Below, one piece after another: positions 41,054 to 49,843 of a stretch of DNA of 64,000 nt. A model generated the notes under the pieces. It did no database searches, was not told where the DNA came from, and was given only the letters and a program-made list of their open reading frames with translations. Origin of the DNA: Cellulosimicrobium cellulans (GTDB lineage: Bacteria > Actinomycetota > Actinomycetes > Actinomycetales > Cellulomonadaceae); the NCBI RefSeq assembly GCF_024124905.1, contig NZ_JAMXST010000004.1, forward strand, positions 186,001-250,000. The letters run 5' to 3'. Every line of letters starts with the position of its first letter. Within the stretch, counting starts at the first letter, position 1. The translations under genes were made by a program, and so were the position numbers.

Positions 41054-42030
41054 GCCCCCACCTCCACGGTCTCGGCGGCCGCGGCGGCCGGCTTCTCCTC
41101 GGCGCTCACGACGTCGCGGTACAGCTCGGTGAGCGACGGCCGGACGAGCGAGAACTCGTGCACCGGTCCGGCGGCGAGCGCCGCGCGCAGCACGGCCTGC
41201 TCGCGCCCGCTCGCCCCGTCGACGGCGGCGCCGTCGCCCGCGGTCCGGTCGTCCTGCGCGAGCTCGACGACGGTGCGGGAACCCTCCAGGCTGACGGCCC
41301 GTGCGTCGGGCACGGCGCCGATCCACGTCGCCCCGGGCGGCCCGTCCACGACCCACCTCTCGGTCTCGGTCCGGCGGAGCTCGTCGATCGTGCCGACCTC
41401 GACCATCGCGCCGTCCTTGATGATCCCGACCCGGTCGCACAGGCGCTCCACGAGGTCGAGCTGGTGCGAGGAGAAGACGACGGGGACGCCCGCCTCGGCG
41501 CGGTCGCGGAGCACGTTGCTCATGACGTCGACGGCGACGGGGTCGAGCCCGCTGAACGGCTCGTCGAGCACGAGCAGCTCGGGATCGTGGGTGAGCGCGG
41601 CGGCGAGCTGGACGCGCTGCTGGTTGCCGAGCGAGAGCTTCTGCACCTCGTCGCCGCGGCGGGCCTCGACGCCGAGGGTCGTGGTCCAGCGTTCCATCGC
41701 GTCCTTCGCCTCGGCGGCGGACAGCCCGTGCAGCCGCGCGAGGTAGACGAGCTGCTCGCCGACCTTCATGCGCGGGTAGAGCCCGCGTTCCTCGGGCATG
41801 TAGCCGATGCGCCGCCGCGCGGCGAGGTCGATCGGCCGCCCGTCCCAGCGCACCTCGCCGCCGTCGGCGGCGAGCACGCCGAGGACGATGCGCATGGTCG
41901 TGGTCTTGCCGGCGCCGTTGGAGCCGACGAAGCCGAAGATCTCCCCGGCGCGCACGTCGAACGACGTCCCGCGCAGGGCGCGCACGTCGCCGTAGGTCTT
42001 GGTCAGCGAGTCGATCTCGAGTGTCGCCAT
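41050..42030 (-). CDS. ABC exporter ATPase (NatA-like)
   Basis: 326 residues; ATG 42030 taken because the family begins LEIDSLTKTYG. Walker A GSNGAGKTT, Q-loop YMPEERGLYPRM, signature LSLGNQQRVQ, Walker B LLVLDEPFSGLDP and switch His in VFSSHQ. YMPEERGLY is characteristic of the NatA/EcsA-like class. The C-terminal tail of about 110 residues carries an Asp/Glu- and Ala-rich stretch. It forms the transporter with the downstream permease. The gap 42031-42135 before the next gene shows no recognisable operator. Confidence 0.9.
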   Translation of the reverse strand: MATLEIDSLTKTYGDVRALRGTSFDVRAGEIFGFVGSNGAGKTTTMRIVLGVLAADGGEVRWDGRPIDLAARRRIGYMPEERGLYPRMKVGEQLVYLARLHGLSAAEAKDAMERWTTTLGVEARRGDEVQKLSLGNQQRVQLAAALTHDPELLVLDEPFSGLDPVAVDVMSNVLRDRAEAGVPVVFSSHQLDLVERLCDRVGIIKDGAMVEVGTIDELRRTETERWVVDGPPGATWIGAVPDARAVSLEGSRTVVELAQDDRTAGDGAAVDGASGREQAVLRAALAAGPVHEFSLVRPSLTELYRDVVSAEEKPAAAAAETVEVGA

Positions 42031-42135
42031 GCGCCCCAGACAACCACGGGGTCGCGCGTCCGGCACGGGACAGATGTCACGTCCTGCACCCACCCGACGG
42101 CCCGGGCGGGCCGTCCCCGGGACCGGGGCGGGCGC

Positions 42136-42822
42136 TCAGCCCCGGTGCTCGTCGCGCACGGGCGGCAGGGGGGAGCGCGCGGCCCGCACGGTGAGGCGGA
42201 GCATCGCGCCGGTCGCGTGGTCGACGTCGGCGACGTCGTCGCGCCGGACGGCGTCGAGCGCGGCCCAGAGGAGCTCGCGCGCGATCGCGGCCTCCCGCTC
42301 GTCGAGACGCGCGGAGACCGACTCGACGGCGCTCATCGCGACGAGGACGCGCATGCCCGCGGACGTCGGGGGCGCGATGCGCACGCGTCGGATCTCGACG
42401 GCGTCGCGCAGGGCCCGGCGCTCGACGCGCGAGAGCCGGGGGCCGGCGACGTGCAGGAGGACGCGCGTGAGGAGCGCGGCCGAGACGCCGAGGACCGCGG
42501 CGACGAGGACGAGGGCGACGGGCTCCAGGGCGTGCCCGACGAGGACCGCGGCGATCGCGGTCGCCGCGCCCGCGACGAGCCCCAGGCGCACGCCGTCGAC
42601 CGACGCGTGCCACTCGGCGTGCCGCCGCACCCGGTCGAGCTCGCGGGGGGTCAGGCCGGGGACCAGCACGTCGGTGCGCTGGACGATGCGGTCCGGCGCC
42701 CCGGCGACGGCCCCGTGGAGGCAGCGCGCCGTCGTCCAGGTCGAGTACCCCCAGACCGTGGGACGGATCTCGTCCCGACGGTCCTCGTGCGTGCGGTCGG
42801 TGGACCGGTCGTGCCCGTGCAT
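42136..42822 (-). CDS. Two-helix membrane protein of unknown function
   Basis: 228 residues; not a family I recognise. Hydrophilic N-terminus rich in His, Asp and Arg, a possible amphipathic region around TPRELDRVRRHAEWHASVDG, and two adjacent membrane helices (about 78-98, VRLGLVAGAATAIAAVLVGH, and 100-122). A cytoplasmic C-terminal helical region follows that contains ERRALRDAVEIRRVRI and LDEREAAIARELLWAALDAV, which resembles a dimerising domain. It lies between the NatAB-type operon and a TetR gene without coupling to either. Confidence 0.6.
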   Translation of the reverse strand: MHGHDRSTDRTHEDRRDEIRPTVWGYSTWTTARCLHGAVAGAPDRIVQRTDVLVPGLTPRELDRVRRHAEWHASVDGVRLGLVAGAATAIAAVLVGHALEPVALVLVAAVLGVSAALLTRVLLHVAGPRLSRVERRALRDAVEIRRVRIAPPTSAGMRVLVAMSAVESVSARLDEREAAIARELLWAALDAVRRDDVADVDHATGAMLRLTVRAARSPLPPVRDEHRG

Positions 42823-42933
42823 GAAGTGCCCCCGCTTCGTCGGTCTCGTGCTTCCGCAAGGAGAGACGGGTGCGCCCGGGCGCCATGACGCGGGTTCGGA
42901 GAAGTTTCCCCGGGCGCCCCGTGGACGGACGCG

Positions 42934-43581
42934 TCAGGACTTGGTCGTGATGAGGTGCGGGCGCTTCTCCATGTCCGCGAGGCCGTTCCACGCGAGGTTG
43001 ACGAGGTGCGCCGCGACCTCGGTCTTCTTGGGCGAGCGCACGTCGAGCCAGTACTGCCCGGTGAGCGCGACCATGCCGACGAGCATCTGCGCGTAGATGG
43101 GCGCGACCTTCGGGTCGAGACCGCGCGTGCGGAACTGGTGGGCGAGCAGGTGCTCGACCTGGGTCGCGACGTCGCCGATGAGGCTGGAGAACGTCCCCGT
43201 GGCCTGGGCGACGGGGGAGTCGCGCACGAGGATGCGGAACCCGTCCTCGGACGCCTCGATGTAGGACAGGAGCGCGAGCGCGGTGCGCTCGAGCAGGACC
43301 TTGGGGTGGCCGCCCTCGTCGAGCGCGCCGGAGAGCGCCGCCGTGAGCGCCTGGACCTCGCGGTCCACGACGACGGCGTAGATGCCCTCCTTGCCGCCGA
43401 AGTGCTCGTACACGACGGGCTTGGACACCTCGGCGCGCGCGGCGATCTCCTCGACGCTCGTCCCCTCGAACCCCTTCTCGGCGAAGAGCCCGCGGCTCAC
43501 GGCGAGCAGCTGCTCGCGCCGCTGGCTCGCGGTCATGCGGGATCGGGGGGTGCGTCTGGACTCGGCCACGGGGTCCATCAT
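42934..43581 (-). CDS. TetR-family regulator
   Basis: About 215 residues. HTH at about residues 18-62 (RREQLLAVSRGLFAEKGFEG, VEEIAARAEVSKPVVYEHFGGKEGIYA). The ligand domain is entirely helical (LLSYIEASEDGFRILVRDSP). Its likely ligand and operator are not visible. The start is uncertain: ATG 43581, ATG 43578 and GTG 43569 are in frame, and CATGAT 7 bases before the GTG would suit a leaderless mRNA. A G+C-rich stem (about 42868-42922) separates it from the next gene downstream. Confidence 0.85.
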   Translation of the reverse strand: MMDPVAESRRTPRSRMTASQRREQLLAVSRGLFAEKGFEGTSVEEIAARAEVSKPVVYEHFGGKEGIYAVVVDREVQALTAALSGALDEGGHPKVLLERTALALLSYIEASEDGFRILVRDSPVAQATGTFSSLIGDVATQVEHLLAHQFRTRGLDPKVAPIYAQMLVGMVALTGQYWLDVRSPKKTEVAAHLVNLAWNGLADMEKRPHLITTKS

Positions 43582-43788
43582 GCCGTGCACCCGCCGCCGC
43601 GCCCCGCGTGCGCACGCGCACGGGTGTGGCGCAGGCAACTACCACGGTGAGCGGGGACCGGGGTGCGGACCGGACGAGACGGGCACGACCGGCGTCGGGC
43701 ACGGGGAGCGACCTGGCAGACTGTTCCCGGACCCACCCCGCCCGTCGTGGCCCGGGAACGCACCGGGCGCGAGCGTCGCCGGGTCCGA

Positions 43789-43860
43789 TCCGCCTTGGTG
43801 TAATCGGCAGCACAAGGGTTTTTGGTGCCCTTGGTCCAGGTTCGAGTCCTGGGGGCGGAG
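43789..43860 (+). tRNA. tRNA-Gln (anticodon TTG)
   Basis: 72 bases fold as a cloverleaf. Acceptor TCCGCCT pairs with GGGCGGA (one T-G pair), the anticodon stem AGGGT pairs with GCCCT around loop TTTTGGT (anticodon TTG, reading CAA and probably CAG), and the T arm is CAGGT-TCGAGTC-CTGGG. The discriminator is G43860, and CCA is not encoded. It lies 30 bases before glmU. The 207 bases upstream (43582-43788) hold no gene. Confidence 0.93.
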
Positions 43861-43890
43861 CTCGTGCCACCGATCCCGAGGGGAACACCC

Positions 43891-45567
43891 ATGGAAGCTC
43901 AGCAGGGAACCGACCCCGCCGTCGCCCCCGCTGCCGTGATCGTCCTCGCCGCCGGCGAGGGCACGCGGATGAAGTCGTCCACCCCGAAGATGCTCCACAC
44001 GCTCGCGGGGCGCAGCCTGCTCGGGCACGTGCTCGTCGCGGCGCGCTCGCTCGACCCGGCGCGGCTCGCCGTCGTCGTGCGGCACGAGCGCGACCGCGTC
44101 GCCGAGCACGCCCTCTCGGTCGACCCGGACGCGGTGGTCGTGGACCAGGACGAGATCCCCGGCACCGGGCGCGCGGTGCAGTGCGCGCTCGCCGCGCTCG
44201 ACGCCAAGGCCCACGCGCAGGCGCTGCTGCACGGCGTGCCCGACGGCGAGGAGGGGCGCGGCCTCGGCGACGGGCTCGAGGGCCCCGTGGTCGTGACCGC
44301 GGGCGACACCCCCCTGCTCGACGGCGGCACGCTCGCCCAGCTCCTCGCCGCGCACGTCGTGGACGGCAACGCGGTGACGATGCTGACGACCGAGCTCGAG
44401 GACGCGACCGGCTACGGGCGCGTCGTGCGCGACGGGTCGGGCGACGTGCAGCGGATCGTCGAGCACAAGGACGCGTCGGCCGACGAGCGCGCGATCCGCG
44501 AGGTCAACGCGTCGATCTACGTGTTCGACGCCGCGGTCCTGCGGCGCGGCCTGGGCACGCTCGGCCGCGACAACGCGCAGGGCGAGGTCTACCTGACGGA
44601 CGTCGTCGCGGCGGCGCGCGCCGAGGGCGGCACGGTCCGGGCGCTCGTCTCGGCGGACCCGACGATCGTCGAGGGCGTCAACGACCGCGTGCAGCTCGCG
44701 ACGCTGCGCGCGGAGCTCAACCGCCGGATCCTCGAGGACTGGATGCGCGAGGGCGTGACCGTCGTCGACCCGGCGACGACGTGGGTCGACGTCGACGTCG
44801 AGCTCGCGCGCGACGTGACCCTGCTCCCCGGCACGCAGCTCCACGGGGCGACGGTCGTCGCCGAGGGCGCGACGATCGGTCCGGACACGACGCTCACCGA
44901 CACCGAGGTCGGCGCGGGCGCGACGGTGACCCGGACGCACGGCAGCCTCGCGGTCCTGGGGGCGGGCACGTCCGTCGGCCCGTTCGCCTACCTGCGGCCC
45001 GGCACCGTCCTCGGCGCCCAGGGCAAGATCGGCACGTTCGTCGAGACGAAGAACGCGGAGATCGGCGAGGGTTCCAAGATCCCGCACCTGTCCTACGTGG
45101 GGGACGCGACGATCGGCGAGCACACGAACATCGGCGCCGCGTCGGTCACCGTCAACTACGACGGCGTCCACAAGCACCGCACGGTGATCGGCTCGCACGC
45201 GCGCACGGGCGCGGACAACATGTTCGTCGCGCCGGTGTCCGTGGGCGACGGCGCCTACACCGCCGCCGGCTCGGTCATCCGCCGCGACGTGCCCGCGGGT
45301 GCGCTCGGGGTGAGCGGCGGGCAGCAGCGCAACATCGAGGGCTGGGTCGAGCGCCGCCGCCCCGGCACCCCGGCGGCCGACGCCGCGGCCGCCGCGCGCG
45401 CGAGCGACCCCGAGGCGCCGCCGCTCGGTGCGCAGGCCCAGGCGCAGCTCGCGGACCAGAGCGCCGCCGCGACCGCCGAGCGCCCGACCCCGCCGCCGCC
45501 CGGGCCCGAGCTGGAGCACACGCTCGAGGCGCTGCGTGGCGGTCGCCCCGCGACCACGGCAGACTGA
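43891..45567 (+). CDS. glmU: Bifunctional GlcNAc-1-P uridyltransferase / GlcN-1-P acetyltransferase
   Basis: 558-residue cytoplasmic enzyme for the last two steps to UDP-GlcNAc. The N-terminal pyrophosphorylase has [21 protein letters not shown] (about residues 16-36) and [11 protein letters not shown]. The C-terminal half is a left-handed beta-helix of hexapeptide repeats ([40 protein letters not shown] with the catalytic His, and AAGSVI). About 80 extra residues at the C-terminus are Ala/Pro/Glu-rich, as in other actinobacteria. The ATG has GAGGGG upstream. UDP-GlcNAc feeds peptidoglycan and possibly the exopolysaccharide genes downstream. Confidence 0.95.
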   Translation: MEAQQGTDPAVAPAAVIVLAAGEGTRMKSSTPKMLHTLAGRSLLGHVLVAARSLDPARLAVVVRHERDRVAEHALSVDPDAVVVDQDEIPGTGRAVQCALAALDAKAHAQALLHGVPDGEEGRGLGDGLEGPVVVTAGDTPLLDGGTLAQLLAAHVVDGNAVTMLTTELEDATGYGRVVRDGSGDVQRIVEHKDASADERAIREVNASIYVFDAAVLRRGLGTLGRDNAQGEVYLTDVVAAARAEGGTVRALVSADPTIVEGVNDRVQLATLRAELNRRILEDWMREGVTVVDPATTWVDVDVELARDVTLLPGTQLHGATVVAEGATIGPDTTLTDTEVGAGATVTRTHGSLAVLGAGTSVGPFAYLRPGTVLGAQGKIGTFVETKNAEIGEGSKIPHLSYVGDATIGEHTNIGAASVTVNYDGVHKHRTVIGSHARTGADNMFVAPVSVGDGAYTAAGSVIRRDVPAGALGVSGGQQRNIEGWVERRRPGTPAADAAAAARASDPEAPPLGAQAQAQLADQSAAATAERPTPPPPGPELEHTLEALRGGRPATTAD

Positions 45568-45635
45568 CCGCGACCGGCCGAGACCTCCTCAGACCTACCC
45601 CGCACCCGGAAACACCACCGAAGGAACCCACTGGT

Positions 45636-46619
45636 ATGAGCAGCACGATCGCCGGCAACGGGGAGAAGTCCCTCGTCCTCGCCTCGGGGCGCGCGCACCC
45701 CGAGCTGGCCAACGACGTCGCGCGGGAGCTGGGCATCGACCTGCTGCCCACCACCGCGTACGACTTCGCGAACGGCGAGATCTACGTCCGGTTCGGCGAG
45801 TCGGTGCGCGGCGCCGACGTCTTCATCCTCCAGAGCCACACCGCGCCGATCAACCAGTGGATCATGGAGCAGCTGCTCATGGTCGACGCGGCCAAGCGCG
45901 CCTCGGCCCGGACCATCACGGTCGTCCAGCCGTTCTACGGCTACGCCCGCCAGGACAAGAAGCACCGCGGCCGCGAGCCGATCTCGGCCCGCCTCATGTC
46001 CGACCTGTTCACCGCCGCGGGCGCGGACCGCCTCATGAGCGTCGACCTGCACGCCGCCCAGACGCAGGGCTTCTTCGACGGCCCGGTCGACCACCTGTGG
46101 GCGATGCCGATCCTCACCGACTACGTGCGCACGCGCGTCGACACGTCGAACGTCACGGTCGTCTCTCCGGACGCCGGCCGCATCCGCGTCGCCGAGCAGT
46201 GGGCCGCGAAGCTCGGCGGCGGGCCCCTCGCGTTCGTGCACAAGACGCGCGACGTGACGCGCCCGAACCAGGCGGTCGCCAACCGCGTCGTGGGCGACGT
46301 CGAGGGCCGCGACTGCGTGCTGGTCGACGACCTCATCGACACCGGCGGCACCATCGCCGAGGCGGTGCGCGTCATCCTCGCCGCGGGGGCGCGGTCGGTC
46401 ATCGTGGCGGCGACGCACGGCGTGCTGTCCGACCCGGCGGCGCAGCGCCTCTCCGAGTGCGGGGCGAGCGAGGTCGTCATCACCGACACGCTGCCCATCG
46501 CCGCGGACAAGCAGTTCCCGCAGCTCACCGTGCTCTCCATCGCGCCGCTCGTCGCGCGCGCCATCCGCGAGGTGTTCGACGACGGGTCGGTCACCTCGCT
46601 CTTCGACGGCAACAGCTGA
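45636..46619 (+). CDS. prs: Ribose-phosphate pyrophosphokinase
   Basis: 327 residues; makes PRPP from ribose-5-phosphate and ATP for nucleotide, His and Trp synthesis. Landmarks are NGEIYVRFGESVRG, QPFYGYARQDKKHRGREPISARL (the flexible ATP loop), DLHAAQTQGFFDGPVDHL (divalent metal site), and the PRPP loop CVLVDDLIDTGGTIAEA. ATG has AAGGAA 9 bases upstream. The glmU-prs order is widely conserved in Gram-positive bacteria and indicates co-transcription. Confidence 0.96.
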   Translation: MSSTIAGNGEKSLVLASGRAHPELANDVARELGIDLLPTTAYDFANGEIYVRFGESVRGADVFILQSHTAPINQWIMEQLLMVDAAKRASARTITVVQPFYGYARQDKKHRGREPISARLMSDLFTAAGADRLMSVDLHAAQTQGFFDGPVDHLWAMPILTDYVRTRVDTSNVTVVSPDAGRIRVAEQWAAKLGGGPLAFVHKTRDVTRPNQAVANRVVGDVEGRDCVLVDDLIDTGGTIAEAVRVILAAGARSVIVAATHGVLSDPAAQRLSECGASEVVITDTLPIAADKQFPQLTVLSIAPLVARAIREVFDDGSVTSLFDGNS

Positions 46620-46630
46620 CGGGAGGGGTC

Positions 46631-47242
46631 GTGGGCGGCTCGGGAGTGACGACCACCGGTCAGGGGGCGGTGACCGCGGCACCGGACGTCGCGGTCGTCG
46701 AGCTGGGCGCGGAGTCGAGCGCGCCCGGCGTCCAGGAGGCCCTCGACCGGGCGAACGCGGGGCTCGCCGCGGCGCGTGACGCGCTCGTCGCGGCGGGCGT
46801 CGACGCCGCGGACGTGCGCACGTCCCAGACGTCGACGTGGACGGAGCAGCGCGACGACGGCCCGCGCACGACGGCACGGCTCACCCTGCGCGCGACCGTG
46901 CGCGACGTCGCGGCGTGCGGCGAGATCGTCCGCGCCGCGCTCGACGCGGCGGGTCCCGTCGCGCGCCTCGACTCGACGAGCCTCGCCGTCGGCGACCCCG
47001 GCCCGCTCGCCGTCGCGGCGCGTGACGCCGCGTTCGCCGACGCCCGTGCGCGCGCGGAGCAGTACGCCCGGCTCGCGGGCCGCTCGCTCGGCCCGGTCGT
47101 GGAGGTCCGCGAGGACGTCGGCGGGCCCGGCCCGGTGCCGCGCCTGATGGCTGCCAAGGCCGCGAGCGACGCGCTCGTCGTCGAGCCGGGCACGCAGGAG
47201 GTCCGTGCGAGCGTCACCGTCCGCTGGGAGCTCGCGGACTGA
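46631..47242 (+). CDS. SIMPL-domain protein (DUF541)
   Basis: 203 residues, GTG start with GGAGGGG 3-9 bases upstream and only 11 bases after prs. The SIMPL fold shows VTTTGQGAVTAAPDVAVVELG at the start, then helix-strand units (VQEALDRANAGLAAARDALV, DVRTSQTSTWTEQ, ADARARAEQYARLAGRSLG, and VRASVTVRWEL at the end). No signal peptide is present, which differs from the periplasmic members of Gram-negative bacteria. Function is not established; some members are linked to oxidative stress. Confidence 0.8.
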   Translation: MGGSGVTTTGQGAVTAAPDVAVVELGAESSAPGVQEALDRANAGLAAARDALVAAGVDAADVRTSQTSTWTEQRDDGPRTTARLTLRATVRDVAACGEIVRAALDAAGPVARLDSTSLAVGDPGPLAVAARDAAFADARARAEQYARLAGRSLGPVVEVREDVGGPGPVPRLMAAKAASDALVVEPGTQEVRASVTVRWELAD

Positions 47243-47333
47243 CGTCGCGCGGCGGGCGACCGTGCGCCTCGCACGCCTCGGCCATGACAAAAGGCAGGTG
47301 TCCCCGGCCGGTGCGCGCCGTAGCGTGAGGACC

Positions 47334-48062
47334 ATGCTCATCCTCGAGGACTACCTGCTGCTCACGCTCGACGACGTGACCGGGAAGGCCGTCGTCGACG
47401 CCTCGTACCGCGAGCAGGTCGCCGCGGGGGCGCTCCTCGTCGAGCTGGCGCTCCTGGGGCGCGCGGACCTCGCGGGCGACGGCGACGGCGGGCGGATCGG
47501 CCGCATCGTCGTGCGGGACGCGTCCTCGACCGGCAACGCGCTGCTCGACGAGGCGCTGACCGTCGTGCGGTCGCGCGAGGGGTCGAAGCCCAAGGCGCTC
47601 GTGGCGCCCCTCGCGAAGCTCAGGCCGGCGTCCCGCGCGATCGCCTCGCTCGCCGAGCGCGGCGTCCTGCGACGTGAGGAGGGCCGCGTGCTCGGGATCT
47701 TCCCGACCACGCGCTGGCCCGCGGCGGACACGCGCCACGAGGAGGGCGTGCGGGCCGACCTGTGGCGCGTCCTGGTCGACGGCGGTGCGCCGGACCTGCG
47801 GACGGCCGCGCTGGTCGCGATCCTCGCGGCGACCGGGCAGGCGGGCCGGGTGCTCGCGGCGGGCGGGGCGCCCGGCGCACCGGCCGTGGCCGACGCCGGG
47901 CACGAGGCGACGGGGCCGCGGCGCCGCGCCGTCGACGCCCGTGCGCGGGAGATCGCGCGGCAGAGCTGGGCGAGCGAGGCGGTGCGCGCCTACGTCGAGG
48001 AGGTCACCGCGGCGATCCTCGTGGGCGCCACGGTCGCCGCGACCGCGGCAGCGACGAGCTGA
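47334..48062 (+). CDS. GOLPH3/VPS74-family (GPP34) protein
   Basis: 242 residues; ATG with TAGCGT at 47321-47326 and 7 bases between, the leaderless layout. The N-terminus LILEDYLLLTLDDVTGKAV is the family signature, followed by AAGALLVELALLGRADL, a helical hairpin region with SLAERGVLRREEGRVLGIFPTTRWP, and C-terminal helices ending in AILVGATVAATAA. The eukaryotic relatives bind phosphatidylinositol-4-phosphate at the Golgi. Actinobacteria carry many copies with no settled role; membrane binding through the hydrophobic hairpin is likely. Confidence 0.88.
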   Translation: MLILEDYLLLTLDDVTGKAVVDASYREQVAAGALLVELALLGRADLAGDGDGGRIGRIVVRDASSTGNALLDEALTVVRSREGSKPKALVAPLAKLRPASRAIASLAERGVLRREEGRVLGIFPTTRWPAADTRHEEGVRADLWRVLVDGGAPDLRTAALVAILAATGQAGRVLAAGGAPGAPAVADAGHEATGPRRRAVDARAREIARQSWASEAVRAYVEEVTAAILVGATVAATAAATS

Positions 48063-48117
48063 CCCCCGGTCCTCGGCGGGGAGCGGGCGCGGGTTTCGTC
48101 CGGCCGTCCCGCCCGGG

Positions 48118-48377
48118 TACAGTAGTCAGGTTGCCTCGGCGAGGGACGTCTGACGGCCGGCAGCGCTGGACCGGTGAGCACACCGGCGGCGCGGGACCGC
48201 GAGTGTCAGCCAGACCTGTTGGATCTCCGTTATCGACTGGGCGGTCGTCCTCCTGCGCGCCCGTCATTCGTCCCGCGCCGACGCAGCCGCCCGTCCGGGT
48301 GGCCCTCTCAACCGTCCGGACAGCCGACCGCTCCCCACTGGCGGCCGGCCCGCAACGTTCTTCCAGGAGTGATCCAC
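48118..48377 (+). promoter_or_regulatory. Promoter and long untranslated leader of rplY
   Basis: TACAGT at 48118-48123 is a good -10, leaving about 250 bases of leader before the GTG of rplY. The leader has hairpin potential, for example CCGGTG-AGCA-CACCGG around 48170-48186, and a less G+C-rich stretch, GGATCTCCGTTATCGAC. No gene is supported. An autoregulatory site for L25 is possible, but I cannot match it to a named leader class. Confidence 0.45.
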
Positions 48378-48974
48378 GTGTCTGAGATCAAGCTCGCCGC
48401 CGAGGCCCGCACCGAGTTCGGCAAGGGTGCCGCCCGCCGCGTCCGCCGCGCCGGCAAGATCCCCGCGGTCCTCTACGGCCACGGCACCGACCCGCTGCAC
48501 GTGACCCTGCCGGGTCACGAGACGATGATGGCGCTCAAGCACTCGAACGCGCTGTTCTCGATCGAGCTCGACGGCAAGGCCCAGCTCGCGATCGCCAAGG
48601 ACGTCCAGCGCGAGCCGGTCCGCAACGTCATCGAGCACGTCGACCTCCTCATCGTGAAGAAGGGCGAGAAGGTCGAGGTCGAGGTGCCGGTGCACGTCGT
48701 CGGCGAGCCCGTCCCCGGCACGATCCACCTGCTCGAGCAGCTCACCCTCGTGGTCGAGGCGGACGCGACGCGCCTGCCCGACGCGATCGAGGTCTCCGTC
48801 GACGGCCTCGAGGCCGGCTCGGTCGTGTACGCGGGCGACGTCACGCTGCCGGAGGGCGTCACGCTCGTGACGGACGCCTCGGCCGACGTCCTCATCGTCA
48901 GCGAGCCCAAGGTCGAGGCTGCCGAGGACGAGGCCGCCGAGGACGCCGCCCCGGCCGAGGCCGCCGCGGAGTGA
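48378..48974 (+). CDS. rplY: 50S ribosomal protein L25/CTC type
   Basis: 198 residues, the long TL5/CTC form that binds 5S rRNA. GTG with CAGGAGTG 7 bases upstream. The N-terminal L25 domain has RTEFGKGAARRVRRAGKIPAVLYGHG (residues about 11-36) and LGHETMM-like text. The C-terminal TL5 domain (about 95-180) reads EVEVPVHVVGEPVPGTIH and VSVDGLEAGSVVYAGDV, and an acidic Ala/Glu tail ends the protein. It is followed by pth, the usual order. Confidence 0.94.
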   Translation: MSEIKLAAEARTEFGKGAARRVRRAGKIPAVLYGHGTDPLHVTLPGHETMMALKHSNALFSIELDGKAQLAIAKDVQREPVRNVIEHVDLLIVKKGEKVEVEVPVHVVGEPVPGTIHLLEQLTLVVEADATRLPDAIEVSVDGLEAGSVVYAGDVTLPEGVTLVTDASADVLIVSEPKVEAAEDEAAEDAAPAEAAAE

Positions 48975-49013
48975 CCCTCCCCGTCGTCGGCTGACGCCAC
49001 GACGACCCGCGTC

Positions 49014-49046
49014 GGACGCCCGGTACCGTGACGGTGCCGGGCGTCC
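49014..49046 (+). terminator. Hairpin terminator between rplY and pth
   Basis: A 15-base stem (49014-49028 with 49032-49046; 14 Watson-Crick pairs and one T-G) around a TGA loop, 40 bases after the rplY stop. Confidence 0.75.
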
Positions 49047-49126
49047 GTGCGCCCGCACCACCACCTGCACCACCTCCCGCCGGCGTGCCGCCCGGGGCGG
49101 GACCCGGACGAAGGACGAGGGACGAC

Positions 49127-49729
49127 ATGACCGACCAGCCGTGGCTCGTCGTCGGGCTCGGCAACCCCGGGCCGACGTACGCGGGCAACCGCCACAACCT
49201 GGGCCACATGGTCCTCGACGTCCTCGCGGGGCGCGCCGCCGCGCGGTTCGCGCGCCACCCGCGGGCGCAGGCCGCCGTCGCCGAGGCCCGCATCGGCATG
49301 CTGCCGGGCGGACGGCCCGGGCCGCGCGTCGTCCTCGCCAAGCCCACGACGTACATGAACGTCTCCGGGGGCCCCGTGTCCGGGCTCGCGAAGTACTACG
49401 GGATCGACCCGGACCACGTCGTCGTGGTCCACGACGAGGTCGACATCCCGTTCGGCGCCGTGAAGCTGAAGATCGGCGGCGGCGAGGGTGGGCACAACGG
49501 CCTGCGCGACATCAGCAAGGCCCTGGGCACCAAGGACTACGTGCGCGTGCGCGGGGGCGTCGGGCGCCCCCCGGGCCGCCAGGACACCGCGGACTTCGTG
49601 CTCAAGGACTTCAAGGGGCCCGAGGCCAAGGAGCTCCCGTTCCTGCTCGACGACGCCGCGGACGCCGTCGAGATGCTGCTCACCGAGGGCCTGCTCGCAG
49701 CCCAGGGGAAGTTCCACACGAGGGCGTAG
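49127..49729 (+). CDS. pth: Peptidyl-tRNA hydrolase
   Basis: 200 residues; releases tRNA from peptides dropped by ribosomes. VVGLGNPGPTYAGNRHNLGHM (residues about 7-27) includes the catalytic His, and KPTTYMNVSGGPV, VVVHDEVDIPFGAVKLK with the catalytic Asp, and GGGEGGHNGLRDISKALG follow. The ATG at 49127 is preferred to the upstream GTG at 49028 because GACGAGGGA lies upstream and the extra residues would be Pro-rich and unconserved. Confidence 0.95.
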   Translation: MTDQPWLVVGLGNPGPTYAGNRHNLGHMVLDVLAGRAAARFARHPRAQAAVAEARIGMLPGGRPGPRVVLAKPTTYMNVSGGPVSGLAKYYGIDPDHVVVVHDEVDIPFGAVKLKIGGGEGGHNGLRDISKALGTKDYVRVRGGVGRPPGRQDTADFVLKDFKGPEAKELPFLLDDAADAVEMLLTEGLLAAQGKFHTRA

Positions 49730-49759
49730 GCCGCGTCGAGTGCGTCGTGACGCCCCTTT

Positions 49760-49815
49760 TCACCCGGGTGAGGTCCCTTCGTCCCCCTCTCCGGCCCGCC
49801 CCTCCGACCTAGGCT
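49760..49815 (+). promoter_or_regulatory. Promoter region of the first polysaccharide gene
   Basis: TAGGCT at 49810-49815 is a plausible -10. A perfect 12-bp palindrome TCACCCGGGTGA lies at 49760-49771, about 40 bases upstream of the -10, and could be an activator site. Confidence 0.4.
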
Positions 49816-49843
49816 GGTTGCCTGCGTTCGCGAGGGAGGACCG

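Noticed and set aside
42868-42922. Operator of the TetR at 42934
   Set aside because: The G+C-rich palindrome GCGCCCGGGCGC with its partner lies at the 3' side of the TetR gene and looks more like a terminator than a binding site.
49028-49126. A longer pth start at GTG 49028
   Set aside because: The extra residues are Pro/Ala-rich and unlike the family, the frame would cover a terminator stem, and a Shine-Dalgarno precedes ATG 49127.
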